Origin: Pseudonocardiaceae bacterium
Lineage (GTDB): Bacteria > Actinomycetota > Actinomycetes > Mycobacteriales > Pseudonocardiaceae
NCBI GenBank assembly: GCA_009379815.1
Contig: WHSY01000001.1
Location: 63,323-127,322 of the forward strand
Length of the DNA: 64,000 nucleotides
Direction: 5' to 3'
The notes under the pieces were generated by a model. The model was not told the DNA's origin. It worked only from the letters and a program-made list of their open reading frames with translations, and ran no database searches. Position 1 is the stretch's first letter; each line of letters opens with the position of its first letter. A program made the translations under genes and the position numbers. Below are positions 1 through 9,549 of this stretch, piece after piece.

Positions 1-140
1 TCCCCTGCCGCTGGTGAGGTACCAGGTCGGCGACCGGTCGTCCGTGCACGGTGACTGTGAACGATTCGCCGTCGTCCACCCGTCGCATGATCTCGGCGTT
101 GTTGTTCCGCAGTTCGGACTGCCTGATGGTCTCGCTCACG
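1..140 (-). CDS. Phd/YefM-type antitoxin, N-terminal part
   Basis: The minus strand reads from a GTG at 140 into an Phd-like sequence beginning SETIRQSELRNNNAEIM, followed by FTVTVHGRPVADLVP near the edge. This is the usual N-terminal DNA-binding half of the prevent-host-death family of type II antitoxins, which repress their own operon and neutralise a VapC- or Doc-type toxin. The gene runs off the left end of the window, so its C-terminus and any downstream toxin are not visible. The GTG start is chosen because the in-frame stretch upstream of it has no better start. Family call is confident; the partner toxin is inference. Confidence 0.8.
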
Positions 141-224
141 GTCGCACCATAGCCGGCGGAGTAGCGTGAGAGCTATCCGATAGCGTCAGCGCGTGATGGG
201 GGCCGATCAACCTAGACTTATCGG

Positions 225-1169
225 ATGGCGCACAGACAGATCGGCGTCGGAGAGCGCAGCCCCGACTTTGAACTGGTCGGCCAGTCGGGGTCGCCCACGC
301 GGTTCTACGCCTACGCGGGCGGTCGCCCGATGGCCCTGGTCTTCGGCCCCGAGGGCGCCGAGGGCGCCGATGCGCGGATGGGCGAGCTCGACGCTCTGCT
401 CGCGGGCCGCGAGGACGTCGCGACGACCCGGGTCGTCGAGCGGTCGGTGGCCGAGGCCTACGGGCTGGACCCGGAGCAGCCGACCGTCGTCGTGCTCGAT
501 CCCAACCTGCGTGTGACGGGGGTCGTCCCCGGCGGTCATCCGGCGGCGGAGGTCGTCACCCTGCTCGACGCCGCGGCGCACCGCGGGCCGACCAGGCAGG
601 TGCGGGACCAGGCCCCCGTGCTGTTCGTCCCGGGGGTCCTGGACACCGACCAGTGCGAGCGGCTGATCCGCGTCTCGGAGCAGCAGGGCGACGTCGAGAC
701 CGGGGTCGAGCGTGGCTCCGGCGGTTCGCGAAGCGAGGAGCTCGACACCGGCTACAAGCGGCGTCGTGACCACACCGTCGGCGACCCCGAACTGCTGCGT
801 GACCTGTCCTCGGGCGTCGGCCGTCGCCTCATGCCCGAGGTCCTGAAGGCCTTCGCGTTCCGGGCGACCCGCTTCGAGGGTTTCAAGATCGCACGCTACG
901 ACGCGTCCACCGGCGGGTTCTTCGCCGCGCACCGGGACAACCTGGCCCGCTCGACGGCACACCGGGTGTTCGCGCTGACGTTGAACCTCAACGACGCCTA
1001 CGAGGGTGGGCAGTTGCGGTTCCCGGAGTACGGCAACCAGCTGTACCGTCCGGACGCCGGTGCGGCGCTCGTGTTCTCCTGCACCCACCTGCACGAGGTC
1101 CGCGAGGTCACGGCCGGTGAGCGGTTCGTGTTGCTGTCCTTCCTCTACGGCGAGCCTGCCCCGCGTTGA
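225..1169 (+). CDS. peroxiredoxin-like / prolyl 4-hydroxylase-type 2OG-Fe(II) oxygenase fusion
   Basis: Predicted 314-residue cytosolic protein with two domains. Residues about 5-120 resemble the AhpC/TSA thioredoxin fold (GERSPDFELVGQSG, later QPTVVVLDPNLRV). Residues about 130-308 form a 2-oxoglutarate/Fe(II) oxygenase of the prolyl 4-hydroxylase type, with iron ligands visible as H236-x-D238 and H290 and the 2OG-binding arginine R300 in the GER motif. The first half has no cysteine at all, so it cannot act as a peroxidase and is probably a binding or structural module. The substrate is unknown. Start ATG 225 gives the full peroxiredoxin-like N-terminus. It appears to be transcribed alone, divergently from the antitoxin gene. 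Confidence 0.85.
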   Translation: MAHRQIGVGERSPDFELVGQSGSPTRFYAYAGGRPMALVFGPEGAEGADARMGELDALLAGREDVATTRVVERSVAEAYGLDPEQPTVVVLDPNLRVTGVVPGGHPAAEVVTLLDAAAHRGPTRQVRDQAPVLFVPGVLDTDQCERLIRVSEQQGDVETGVERGSGGSRSEELDTGYKRRRDHTVGDPELLRDLSSGVGRRLMPEVLKAFAFRATRFEGFKIARYDASTGGFFAAHRDNLARSTAHRVFALTLNLNDAYEGGQLRFPEYGNQLYRPDAGAALVFSCTHLHEVREVTAGERFVLLSFLYGEPAPR

Positions 1170-1191
1170 GCTACGCCGTCGGGACAGGTGA

Positions 1192-2715
<1,524 letters not shown>

Positions 2716-2805
2716 TCCGCCCTGACGCCGCGACGGCCCCCGTCGTGACACGTGCGTGGTGGATGCGACCGGGCCGAGGCTGACGCGTCACCAGGACGGC
2801 GCTCA

Positions 2806-2834
2806 TTGACGGCTAAATGACCGGCTCCTAGTGT
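2806..2834 (+). promoter_or_regulatory. sigma-70-type promoter of the nitrile operon
   Basis: TTGACG at 2806-2811, a 17-base spacer and TAGTGT at 2829-2834 fit the main actinobacterial promoter well. An alternative -10, TAGTCT, lies at 2837-2842. Just downstream are two direct copies of AGTGTTC (2830-2836 and 2844-2850) and an inverted pair GTGTT (2845-2849) / AACAC (2859-2863), possible regulator sites. The amidase start follows at 2897. Confidence 0.6.
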
Positions 2835-2896
2835 TCTAGTCTCAGTGTTCGAGGTCACAACACAGGCTGCGACGCTGCGCGCAAGAGGAGGCCGGT

Positions 2897-4459
2897 ATGC
2901 CCGTCCGTCCGCCCCGTCCCGACGAGCTCGCGGCAATCGCCGACCGTTACGGCTTCGGGCTCACCGACGCCGACGTGGAGTCGTTCACACCGCTGGTCAC
3001 AGGTGCCTTGGGCTCCTACGACGTGGTGGAGGAGCTCTACGAGGCGGTCGCGCCGCACGCACCTGCCGGCCGCAGCGCCACCACGCCGGACCAGGGCGAC
3101 AACCCGCTCGGCGCGTGGTATGTCACGACCGACATCCGGGAGGCGCAGGACGGCCCACTCGCCGGCTACCGCGTCGCCATCAAGGACAACACCGCCGTCG
3201 CGGGCGTGCCGATGATGAACGGCTCGCACACCGTGGAGGGTTTCGTCCCGAGCCGGGACGCCACCGTCGTCACGCGGTTGCTCGAGGCGGGCGCGACGGT
3301 CGCCGGCAAGGCGGTGTGCGAGGACCTCTGCTTCTCGGGAGCCAGCCACACGTCGGTCACCGGGCCCGTGCGAAACCCGTGGGACCCCGGCCGCACGGCG
3401 GGCGGGTCGTCGAGCGGCAGCGGCGCGCTGGTGGCCGCCGGCGAGGTGGACATGGCACTCGGCGGTGACCAGGGCGGCTCGGTGCGCATCCCCGGCGCGT
3501 TCTGCGGCATCGTGGGGCACAAGCCCACACACGGCCTGGTGCCCTACACCGGTGCCTTCCCGATCGAGTTCACCATCGACCACCTCGGGCCGATGACCCG
3601 CACCGTGGCCGATGCCGCACTCATGCTCGGCGTGATCGCGGGCCGCGACGGCGCCGACCCCCGCCAGCCGAACGATCTCGAGCCGGCCGACTACGCCGGG
3701 GCGCTTCACCGTGACGTCGCCGGCCTGCGGGCCGGGGTGGTCACCGAGGGCTTCGGCATACCGGGGCTGTCCGATCCCGGCGTCGACGACGCCGTCCGCG
3801 CCGCGGTCGACCGGTTGCGGGGGGCGGGCATGCAGGCCGAGGAGGTCGGTATCCCGTGGCACCGGCACGGGATGCACGTCTGGAACGTGATCGCAACCGA
3901 CGGCGCGACCGTGCAGATGCTCGACGGCAACGGCTACGGCCACAACTGGGACGGCCGATACGACCCGGAGCTGATCGCCCACTACGGTCGGCTGCGCCAC
4001 GAGGTGGCGCCGGCCTGGTCGGAGACCGTGAAGCTGGTGGCGCTGGCGGGTCGGTACTCGCTGGAGAACTACCAGTCCCGGCACTACGCCATGGCCCGCA
4101 ACCTCGCCTATGAGGTGCGGGCCGCCTACGACGCGGCTCTGGCCGACTACGACGTGCTCGTCATGCCGACGCTGCCGATCACCGCCAGCCCGATCGTCGA
4201 CGAGGCGGCGCCCCGCGAGGACTACATCGCCCGCGCACTGGAGATGATCGTCAACACCGCGCCGACCGACGTCAGCGGGCACCCCGCCACGACGGTGCCC
4301 GCGGGTCTCGTCGGCGGCATGCCCGCCGGGATGATGATCATCGGCAAGCGGTTCGACGATGCCACCTGCTTGCGCGTCGCCCACGCCTTCGAGGGGCTGA
4401 CCGGCGGGTTCCCCGCTCCGCCCGCCACCACCCGTTCCGCCGCGGCGGGCGTGAGCTAG
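2897..4459 (+). CDS. amidase (amidase-signature family) of the nitrile operon
   Basis: 520-residue enzyme expected to hydrolyse the amide made by the adjacent nitrile hydratase to a carboxylic acid and ammonia. The Ser-cisSer-Lys triad is visible: K96 in VAIKDN, S171 in the GGSSSGSG loop (169-176) and S195 in DQGGSVRIP. The family's GatA-like core then continues with GHKPTHGLVPYTGAFP. The length fits the nitrile-hydratase-linked amidases of Rhodococcus and Pseudonocardia. AGAGGAGG sits before ATG 2897. The gene is first in the operon and ends 28 bases before nitrile hydratase beta. Family and pathway are confident; substrate range is not known. Confidence 0.95.
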   Translation: MPVRPPRPDELAAIADRYGFGLTDADVESFTPLVTGALGSYDVVEELYEAVAPHAPAGRSATTPDQGDNPLGAWYVTTDIREAQDGPLAGYRVAIKDNTAVAGVPMMNGSHTVEGFVPSRDATVVTRLLEAGATVAGKAVCEDLCFSGASHTSVTGPVRNPWDPGRTAGGSSSGSGALVAAGEVDMALGGDQGGSVRIPGAFCGIVGHKPTHGLVPYTGAFPIEFTIDHLGPMTRTVADAALMLGVIAGRDGADPRQPNDLEPADYAGALHRDVAGLRAGVVTEGFGIPGLSDPGVDDAVRAAVDRLRGAGMQAEEVGIPWHRHGMHVWNVIATDGATVQMLDGNGYGHNWDGRYDPELIAHYGRLRHEVAPAWSETVKLVALAGRYSLENYQSRHYAMARNLAYEVRAAYDAALADYDVLVMPTLPITASPIVDEAAPREDYIARALEMIVNTAPTDVSGHPATTVPAGLVGGMPAGMMIIGKRFDDATCLRVAHAFEGLTGGFPAPPATTRSAAAGVS

Positions 4460-4487
4460 TGGCAGGCAGGCGACGAGAGGAGTAGGC

Positions 4488-5168
4488 GTGAACGGCGTGC
4501 ACGATCTGGGTGGCACCGACGGGCTCGGTCCCGTCACCCGAGAGCAGGACGAGCCGGTTTTCCACGCGGACTGGGAGAAGGCGGTCTTCGCCATGTTTCC
4601 CGCGACGTTCGTCAAGGGCTATTTCAACCTCGACCAGTTCCGTCACGGCATGGAGCGGATGCACCCGGTGGAGTACCTGTCCTCGCGTTACTACGAGCAC
4701 TGGCTGCACAGCCTCGAGTCGCACGTGGTCGAGGCCGGAGCGGTGGACCGCGACGAGCTGGACCGGCGGACGCAGCACTACCTCGATCACCCCGACGAGC
4801 CGCTGCCCGGTACGCGGGACAGCGACCTCGTCGGCTTTCTGGAGACGGTCATGGCCCAGGGCGCGTCCGCGCGACGCGAGGCATCGGGCACCGCTCGGTT
4901 CTCGGCAGGCGACCGGGTCCGCGTCGGCGACGACCACCCGCACGGCCACACCCGGCGGGCCCGCTACATCCGGGGCAAGACCGGCGTGATCGACCGGGTG
5001 CACGATGCGTTCATCTACCCGGACAGCGCGGGCAACGGGCACGGCGAGGACCCGCAGTTCGTCTACACGGTCCGCTTCGCCACGACCGACCTGTGGGGCC
5101 CCGACAGTGGGGACCCCCGCAGCTGCGTCTACTTCGATGTCTGGGAGCCCTACCTGCAGTCGGCCTGA
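4488..5168 (+). CDS. nthB: nitrile hydratase subunit beta
   Basis: 226-residue beta subunit, starting with the hallmark [16 protein letters not shown] and followed by [16 protein letters not shown]. The C-terminal SH3-like barrel shows [11 protein letters not shown] and [10 protein letters not shown], both typical of the family. It pairs with the alpha subunit to hydrate nitriles to amides and helps form the metal site. GTG 4488 has gagagg-agt just upstream. The beta-before-alpha order is the one known for cobalt-type enzymes such as that of Pseudonocardia thermophila. It sits between the amidase and nthA. Confidence 0.97.
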   Translation: MNGVHDLGGTDGLGPVTREQDEPVFHADWEKAVFAMFPATFVKGYFNLDQFRHGMERMHPVEYLSSRYYEHWLHSLESHVVEAGAVDRDELDRRTQHYLDHPDEPLPGTRDSDLVGFLETVMAQGASARREASGTARFSAGDRVRVGDDHPHGHTRRARYIRGKTGVIDRVHDAFIYPDSAGNGHGEDPQFVYTVRFATTDLWGPDSGDPRSCVYFDVWEPYLQSA

Positions 5169-5199
5169 ACCGCGACCACGTCCCGCCAGGAGATCTCGA

Positions 5200-5826
5200 A
5201 TGTCCACGATGCAGAGTCCGCCTCCCGTCGCCGCCTCCTACCCGCGCTCCGAGGAGCAGATCGCGGCGAGGGTGAAGGCGCTGGAGTCCCTGCTGATCGA
5301 GAAGGGGATGCTCACCACCGAGGTCGTCGACCGGCTCGCCGAGGTCTACGAGAACGAGGTCGGCCCGCACCTCGGCGCCAAGGTCGTCGCCAAGGCCTGG
5401 ACCGACCAGGCCTTCCACGACCGGCTGCTCGCCGACGCCTCGGCCGCCTGCCAGGAGCTGGGCATCGGCGGCGTGCAGGGCGAGGACATGATCGCCGTGG
5501 CGGACACCGACACGGTGCACCACGTGATCGTCTGCACGCTGTGCTCCTGCTACCCGTGGCCGGTGCTCGGGCTTCCACCCAACTGGTACAAGTACCCGGC
5601 CTACCGGTCGCGGATGGTCCGCGATCCCCGGGCGGTGCTGCGCGACGACTTCGGGCTCGAGCTGCCCGATTCCGTGGAGATCAGGGTGTGGGACTCCAGC
5701 TCCGAGCTGCGGTACTGGGTCGTGCCGCAACGCCCGGCCGGGACCGACGGGATGAGCGAGGAGCAACTCGCCGGGCTGGTCACCCGCGACTCGCTGATCG
5801 GTGTCGGCCTGCCGGACATCCCGTGA
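5200..5826 (+). CDS. nthA: nitrile hydratase subunit alpha, cobalt type
   Basis: 208-residue catalytic subunit. The metal-binding claw [11 protein letters not shown] is present with C112, C115, S116 and C117; threonine after the first cysteine (CTLCSC) marks the Co(III) class, while iron enzymes have CSLCSC. Two of these cysteines are normally oxidised to sulfinate and sulfenate after translation. The surrounding GLPPNWYK and WDSSSELRY match P. thermophila-type enzymes. ATG 5200 has ccaggag 8 bases upstream; an open frame extends further upstream but overlaps nthB and lacks family similarity. The stop overlaps the GTG of the activator gene by GTGA. Confidence 0.97.
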   Translation: MSTMQSPPPVAASYPRSEEQIAARVKALESLLIEKGMLTTEVVDRLAEVYENEVGPHLGAKVVAKAWTDQAFHDRLLADASAACQELGIGGVQGEDMIAVADTDTVHHVIVCTLCSCYPWPVLGLPPNWYKYPAYRSRMVRDPRAVLRDDFGLELPDSVEIRVWDSSSELRYWVVPQRPAGTDGMSEEQLAGLVTRDSLIGVGLPDIP

Positions 5827-6233
5827 CCGCGGCCGGAGCCGGCACGCAGCGGCAGTGCATCGAGGCCCTGCTCGATGCACTGCCCCACCGCGAGCGGATC
5901 CGTGGACAGGACTCCGAGGTGTCCTTCGACGCGGCATGGGAGCTGCGCGCGGTGGCGCTGGCCGTGGCAGGCCACCAGGGCGGGCACTACGACTGGCAGC
6001 GGTTCCAGCAGGCGCTGATCGCGGCGATCCAGCGGTGGGAGGCCTCCGAGTCCGAGGTGCCCTGGCGCTACTACGACCGGTGGCTGGAAGCGCTGGAGTC
6101 CGTGCTCGCCGAGGCAGGCATGGTCGCACCATCCGAGGTCGACGACAGGGCGCACGCCGTGCTGACCACGCCGCGCGACGCCGACCACCACCGGGCGCGA
6201 CGCGACCCGGTGACCGTCGACCCCGGCAGGTAG
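5823..6233 (+). CDS. nitrile hydratase activator (P14K/P16-type accessory protein)
   Basis: Small 136-residue protein immediately after nthA, sharing GTGA so translation is probably coupled. It has the aromatic, acidic family pattern [25 protein letters not shown] and [13 protein letters not shown] seen in nitrile hydratase accessory proteins. In cobalt enzymes these small proteins exchange subunits and deliver the metallated, oxidised alpha subunit. No cobalt permease gene (nhlF type) follows, so cobalt uptake must be encoded elsewhere. The open frame extends upstream inside nthA but has no family similarity there. Confidence 0.88.
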   Translation: MTAAGAGTQRQCIEALLDALPHRERIRGQDSEVSFDAAWELRAVALAVAGHQGGHYDWQRFQQALIAAIQRWEASESEVPWRYYDRWLEALESVLAEAGMVAPSEVDDRAHAVLTTPRDADHHRARRDPVTVDPGR

Positions 6234-6310
6234 CGCATCGCCGTCCGGCGCCGAAGAGGTCGCCGTCCTAGGGTAGGCCGCGAGAGGTCCACCACCAGGA
6301 GGGTGAGGTC

Positions 6311-7378
6311 GTGCCAGCTACCCCGACCGGCATTCACCACGTGACCGCGGTCGCGTCCGATCCGCAGCGCAACGCCGACTTCTACCGTGCGGTGCTGGGG
6401 CTGCGGCTGGTGAAGACCACGGTCAACTTCGACGCCCCGGACACCTATCACCTCTACTACGGTGACGAAGGAGGCCTGCCCGGGTCGCTGATCACCTTCT
6501 TTCCCTGGCCTGGTGCACCCCGTGGCAGGCTCGGCACGGGGCAGGTGACGACGACCTCGTTCTCGGTCCCCGAGGGGTCGCTGGGGTGGTGGCACGACCG
6601 GCTCGTCCGGCGCGACATCGACGTCGCCTGGGTCACCGAGCGCGCCGAGGAGAGCGCGCTGGCGTTGCGCGACCCGGACGGCTTGCTCATCGAACTGGTG
6701 GCTCACCGGCACGCCGAGGATCGGCGGGCGCCCTGGGAGCAGGGCCCGGTGCCGGGGGAGCACTCGGTACGGGGACTGTACTCGGTGACCATGACCGAGG
6801 CCGACGACGGCGCCACCGTCGACCTGTTGACGAACACGCTGGGGTTCCGGCTGCTCGACGAGTACGGGGACCGGAGCCGATTCACCGTCGCCGACGGCGG
6901 GCCGGGGGAGGTGGTCGATGTGCTGCGCCGTCCCCGCGACCCGCGCGGGCTCGTCGCCGCCGGGACCGTGCACCACATCGCCTGGCGCACCCCCGACGAC
7001 GACGAGCAGCAGGCCTGGCGCCAGGAGCTGACCGAGCAGGGCGTCGACGTGACGCCGATCCGGGACCGGCAGTACTTCCGGTCGATCTATTTCCGCGAGC
7101 CGGGCGGCGTGCTGCTCGAGATCGCGACCGATGCGCCCGGCTTCACCGCCGACGAGCCGCTGCTCGAGTTGGGCCGCCACCTCAAGCTGCCACCGTGGCT
7201 GGAGCCCGACCGCGAGCAGATCCGGCAGGTGCTGCCGGAGCTCGAGCTCCCCGACTTCGACACCGAGCCCGACTTCGACACCGAGCCCGCCGAGCCCGAC
7301 GAGCCCGGTGAGCCCGACGAGCCCGGTGAGCTCGGTGAGCCCGGCTCCGTGGCGTCCGACGGCGGGGCGGTCCGATGA
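6311..7378 (+). CDS. mhqO: VOC-family ring-cleaving dioxygenase, MhqO-like
   Basis: 355-residue protein with two vicinal-oxygen-chelate modules (about 1-145 and 150-300), the layout of MhqO/LinE-type hydroquinone ring-cleavage enzymes. The N-terminus GIHHVTAVASDPQRN places the first metal histidine, HHIAWR gives a second and the glutamate of PGGVLLEIATD a third. The start is GTG 6311 behind aggagggtgagg. The last ~40 residues are an acidic, Pro-rich tail of repeated EPDEPG and DFDTEP units that the family does not need. It overlaps the next hydrolase gene by ATGA, the classic mhqO-mhqD pairing. Confidence 0.88.
   Translation: MPATPTGIHHVTAVASDPQRNADFYRAVLGLRLVKTTVNFDAPDTYHLYYGDEGGLPGSLITFFPWPGAPRGRLGTGQVTTTSFSVPEGSLGWWHDRLVRRDIDVAWVTERAEESALALRDPDGLLIELVAHRHAEDRRAPWEQGPVPGEHSVRGLYSVTMTEADDGATVDLLTNTLGFRLLDEYGDRSRFTVADGGPGEVVDVLRRPRDPRGLVAAGTVHHIAWRTPDDDEQQAWRQELTEQGVDVTPIRDRQYFRSIYFREPGGVLLEIATDAPGFTADEPLLELGRHLKLPPWLEPDREQIRQVLPELELPDFDTEPDFDTEPAEPDEPGEPDEPGELGEPGSVASDGGAVR
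7254..7350 (+). repeat. imperfect tandem repeat encoding an acidic tail
   Basis: Two copies of an 18-base unit encoding DFDTEP are followed by repeats of gagcccgacgagcccggt-like units encoding EPDEPG. They form the C-terminal tail of the MhqO-like protein. Such short units probably arose by replication slippage and may vary in number between strains. Confidence 0.75.
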
Positions 7379-8046
7379 GCGCGGGTGACGGCAGCGGAGC
7401 CAAGCTGGCCGGCTTCGTGCACCGTTACGAACCGGCCGCGGTATCCGGCGCCCCGACCGTGCTGCTGTTGCACGGCACCGGCGCCGACGAGAACGACCTG
7501 CTGCCGCTGGGGCGGGCGCTGGCCAGCGATGCGGCGCTGCTCTCCCCACGGGGGAGGGTCTCCGAGCATGGCGCGCCCCGCTGGTTCCGCCGTTACGACG
7601 AGGGCGTGTTCGACACCGAGGACCTCGTCAGGCGCACCCACGAGCTCGCCGAGTTCGTGACCGCCGCGTGCGAGCACTACCGGCGCGACCCGACCACCGT
7701 GTTCGCCGCGGGGTTCTCCAACGGGGCCAACATCGCCGCGTCGACGCTGCTGCTGCATCCCGGCAAGCTGCGCGCGGCGCTGCTGTTCGCGCCGATGCTC
7801 CCGTTCAGCGAACCCGACCGGGTCGACCTGAGCGGGGCCGGGGTGTTCATCGCGGCGGGCCGATCCGATCCCATCGCCCCCGCGGACCAGGCTGACGAGC
7901 TGGCTCGCCAGCTCTCCGATCGCGGCGCCAACGTCGCGCTCAACTGGCACCCGGGCGGCCACGGTATCGACGAGGACGTGCTGCGAGCAGCCCAGAGCTG
8001 GCTGCGCAAGCTGCGCCAGAGCATCGCGGTCGACCCCGTCCCCTGA
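7375..8046 (+). CDS. mhqD: alpha/beta hydrolase, MhqD-like carboxylesterase
   Basis: 223-residue serine hydrolase of the phospholipase/carboxylesterase group. Visible features are the oxyanion segment LLLHGTGADENDL, the nucleophile elbow GFSNGAN with S115, the acid in AAGRSDPIAP and the histidine in HPGGHGID. In the mhq system the hydrolase works with the ring-cleaving dioxygenase in quinone/hydroquinone detoxification. It starts at ATG 7375 inside the last codons of mhqO (ATGA overlap), so the two are co-translated. The exact substrate is unknown. Confidence 0.88.
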   Translation: MSAGDGSGAKLAGFVHRYEPAAVSGAPTVLLLHGTGADENDLLPLGRALASDAALLSPRGRVSEHGAPRWFRRYDEGVFDTEDLVRRTHELAEFVTAACEHYRRDPTTVFAAGFSNGANIAASTLLLHPGKLRAALLFAPMLPFSEPDRVDLSGAGVFIAAGRSDPIAPADQADELARQLSDRGANVALNWHPGGHGIDEDVLRAAQSWLRKLRQSIAVDPVP

Positions 8047-8074
8047 CTCCCGGGCGGATCACCGGCCGTCGAGC

Positions 8075-8103
8075 TTGACGGGTCGGTCGCTGCCTGCCAC
8101 GAT
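8075..8103 (+). promoter_or_regulatory. putative promoter of the 8.16-12.6 kb operon
   Basis: TTGACG at 8075-8080 is followed after 17 bases by CACGAT at 8098-8103, a weak -10. The operator-like palindrome begins only a few bases later, the same arrangement as at the P450 promoter near 12.74 kb. Confidence 0.4.
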
Positions 8104-8106
8104 CGC

Positions 8107-8124
8107 AAAACGATCGTTTGGTAG
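8107..8124 (+). promoter_or_regulatory. operator-like site A (AACGnnCGTTTGGTAG family)
   Basis: The sequence AAAACGATCGTTTGGTAG contains a perfect 12-base palindrome, AAACGATCGTTT. It lies 37 bases before ATG 8161. Related sites occur near 12.75, 16.98, 21.40 and 28.29 kb, suggesting one TetR-family repressor controls these promoters. Confidence 0.55.
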
Positions 8125-8160
8125 AGAGCGTGGCGCAGCGGGCGCAGGCGGAGGAGTGCC

Positions 8161-9549
8161 ATGGCGAAGTACGACGTGGTCGTGATCGGGGCCGGTGCGG
8201 CGGGTCTGACCGCGGGCGCATTGCTGGCCAAGGAGGGCCGCCGCGTGCTGGTCACCGACCGCAGCCCCTGGCTCGGTGGCCGCGCCATGGCGGTCCCCGA
8301 CGAGGGGTTCAAGGTCAACATCGGCGGGCACCTCATCGAGGACCCCGGCTCGGGCCTGACGAAGGTCTTCGAGCACGTCGGCAAGGAACTCGTGCACGGC
8401 GAGGTCTCGCACGAGATGCCGATCTGGGACAACGAGAAGGGTTGGGGGTCGGTCCGGGACCGGTATTCCGGCAACAAGGCAGAGCTGAAGAAGGTCATCA
8501 AGGCGCTGCTCGACACGCCCTACGAGGAGCTCGACCGCTGGGACGACCGTTGCCTGCGGGACTGGATCCACCAGTACACCGACGACCAGGGCGTCGTCGA
8601 TCTGTTCGAGTTCATCTCGGTGCTCGAGTGCATGACCGACAACTGGTACGACCACTCGGCCAGCGACAACCTCTACGTCCGCAAGATGCACTTCGCCGAA
8701 CGCGGCACCGCCGCGTACTCCTGCTGGCCCGGCCAGGGCTGGGACGGCTTGTGGGACGACCTCGCCGACGCGCTGCGCCAGCACGGCGGCGAGCTGCGGC
8801 TCGGCACCACGGTGGAACGGGTGGTGATCGAGAACGGCGAGGTCAAGGGCGTGGCGATCCCGCGCGAGCCGCGGGTGCTGCCGAACGAGATCTTCGAGGA
8901 AGAGGTCATCGAGACGTCCTGCGTGATCTCCACGCTACCGGTGTGGAACGTGCTCAACGTGGTCGACGAGCACGAGCTGCCCGAGTGGTACACCGCGCAG
9001 ATCCGTTTCCTGGCCCAGGATCGCTTCCGCATCTCGTGGCTCGGCCTCTACCTCGCCACCGAGGAACCGGTCACCCACTATGACCCGCGCGAGCTCGCCA
9101 CCTGGCTCGAGACGCCGAGCACCAACTGCACGGGATTCATGTTCGACCAGTCGGCCATGGACCCGTCGTGCTCGCCGCCGGGCACCCACCTGCACGTGAT
9201 GGGCGCGATCATCCCCGGTTCCAAGGGGCGGGACCGGCGCTACCTGCGGGAGACCTTCGAGGCCTTCGAACGCGATGTCGCCACCATGTGGCCGGGTTTC
9301 GAGAAGCCGATCTGGCGCCGGCGCCATCTGGTGTTCGAACCCTCGTTCGGTGTCATCCAGATGCCCGGCCTGGTGGGTACCTACCGGCCGCACTGGCGAG
9401 CACCCAACGTCGACGGCCTCTACTTCGCCTCCGAGACCTTCCGCAGCCGCGGCATCGGCACCGACAGGGCGGCGCGAGCCGCGCTGACCGTCGTCGAGGA
9501 CTACCTCGGCCGTCGGCTGGCGACCTTCGGTGACGGGTGGCGCTACTGA
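8161..9549 (+). CDS. FAD-dependent oxidoreductase, phytoene desaturase-like superfamily
   Basis: 462-residue flavoprotein. The N-terminal VVVIGAGAAGLTAG (residues about 6-19) is the FAD Rossmann motif of the NAD(P)/FAD and amine oxidase/phytoene dehydrogenase superfamily, followed by a GGRAM segment. The C-terminal YFASETFRSRGIGTDRAARAA is the second FAD contact. The exact reaction cannot be read from sequence. GGAGGAG precedes ATG 8161. It is the first gene of a tightly packed operon whose next start overlaps its stop (TGATG). Confidence 0.85.
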   Translation: MAKYDVVVIGAGAAGLTAGALLAKEGRRVLVTDRSPWLGGRAMAVPDEGFKVNIGGHLIEDPGSGLTKVFEHVGKELVHGEVSHEMPIWDNEKGWGSVRDRYSGNKAELKKVIKALLDTPYEELDRWDDRCLRDWIHQYTDDQGVVDLFEFISVLECMTDNWYDHSASDNLYVRKMHFAERGTAAYSCWPGQGWDGLWDDLADALRQHGGELRLGTTVERVVIENGEVKGVAIPREPRVLPNEIFEEEVIETSCVISTLPVWNVLNVVDEHELPEWYTAQIRFLAQDRFRISWLGLYLATEEPVTHYDPRELATWLETPSTNCTGFMFDQSAMDPSCSPPGTHLHVMGAIIPGSKGRDRRYLRETFEAFERDVATMWPGFEKPIWRRRHLVFEPSFGVIQMPGLVGTYRPHWRAPNVDGLYFASETFRSRGIGTDRAARAALTVVEDYLGRRLATFGDGWRY

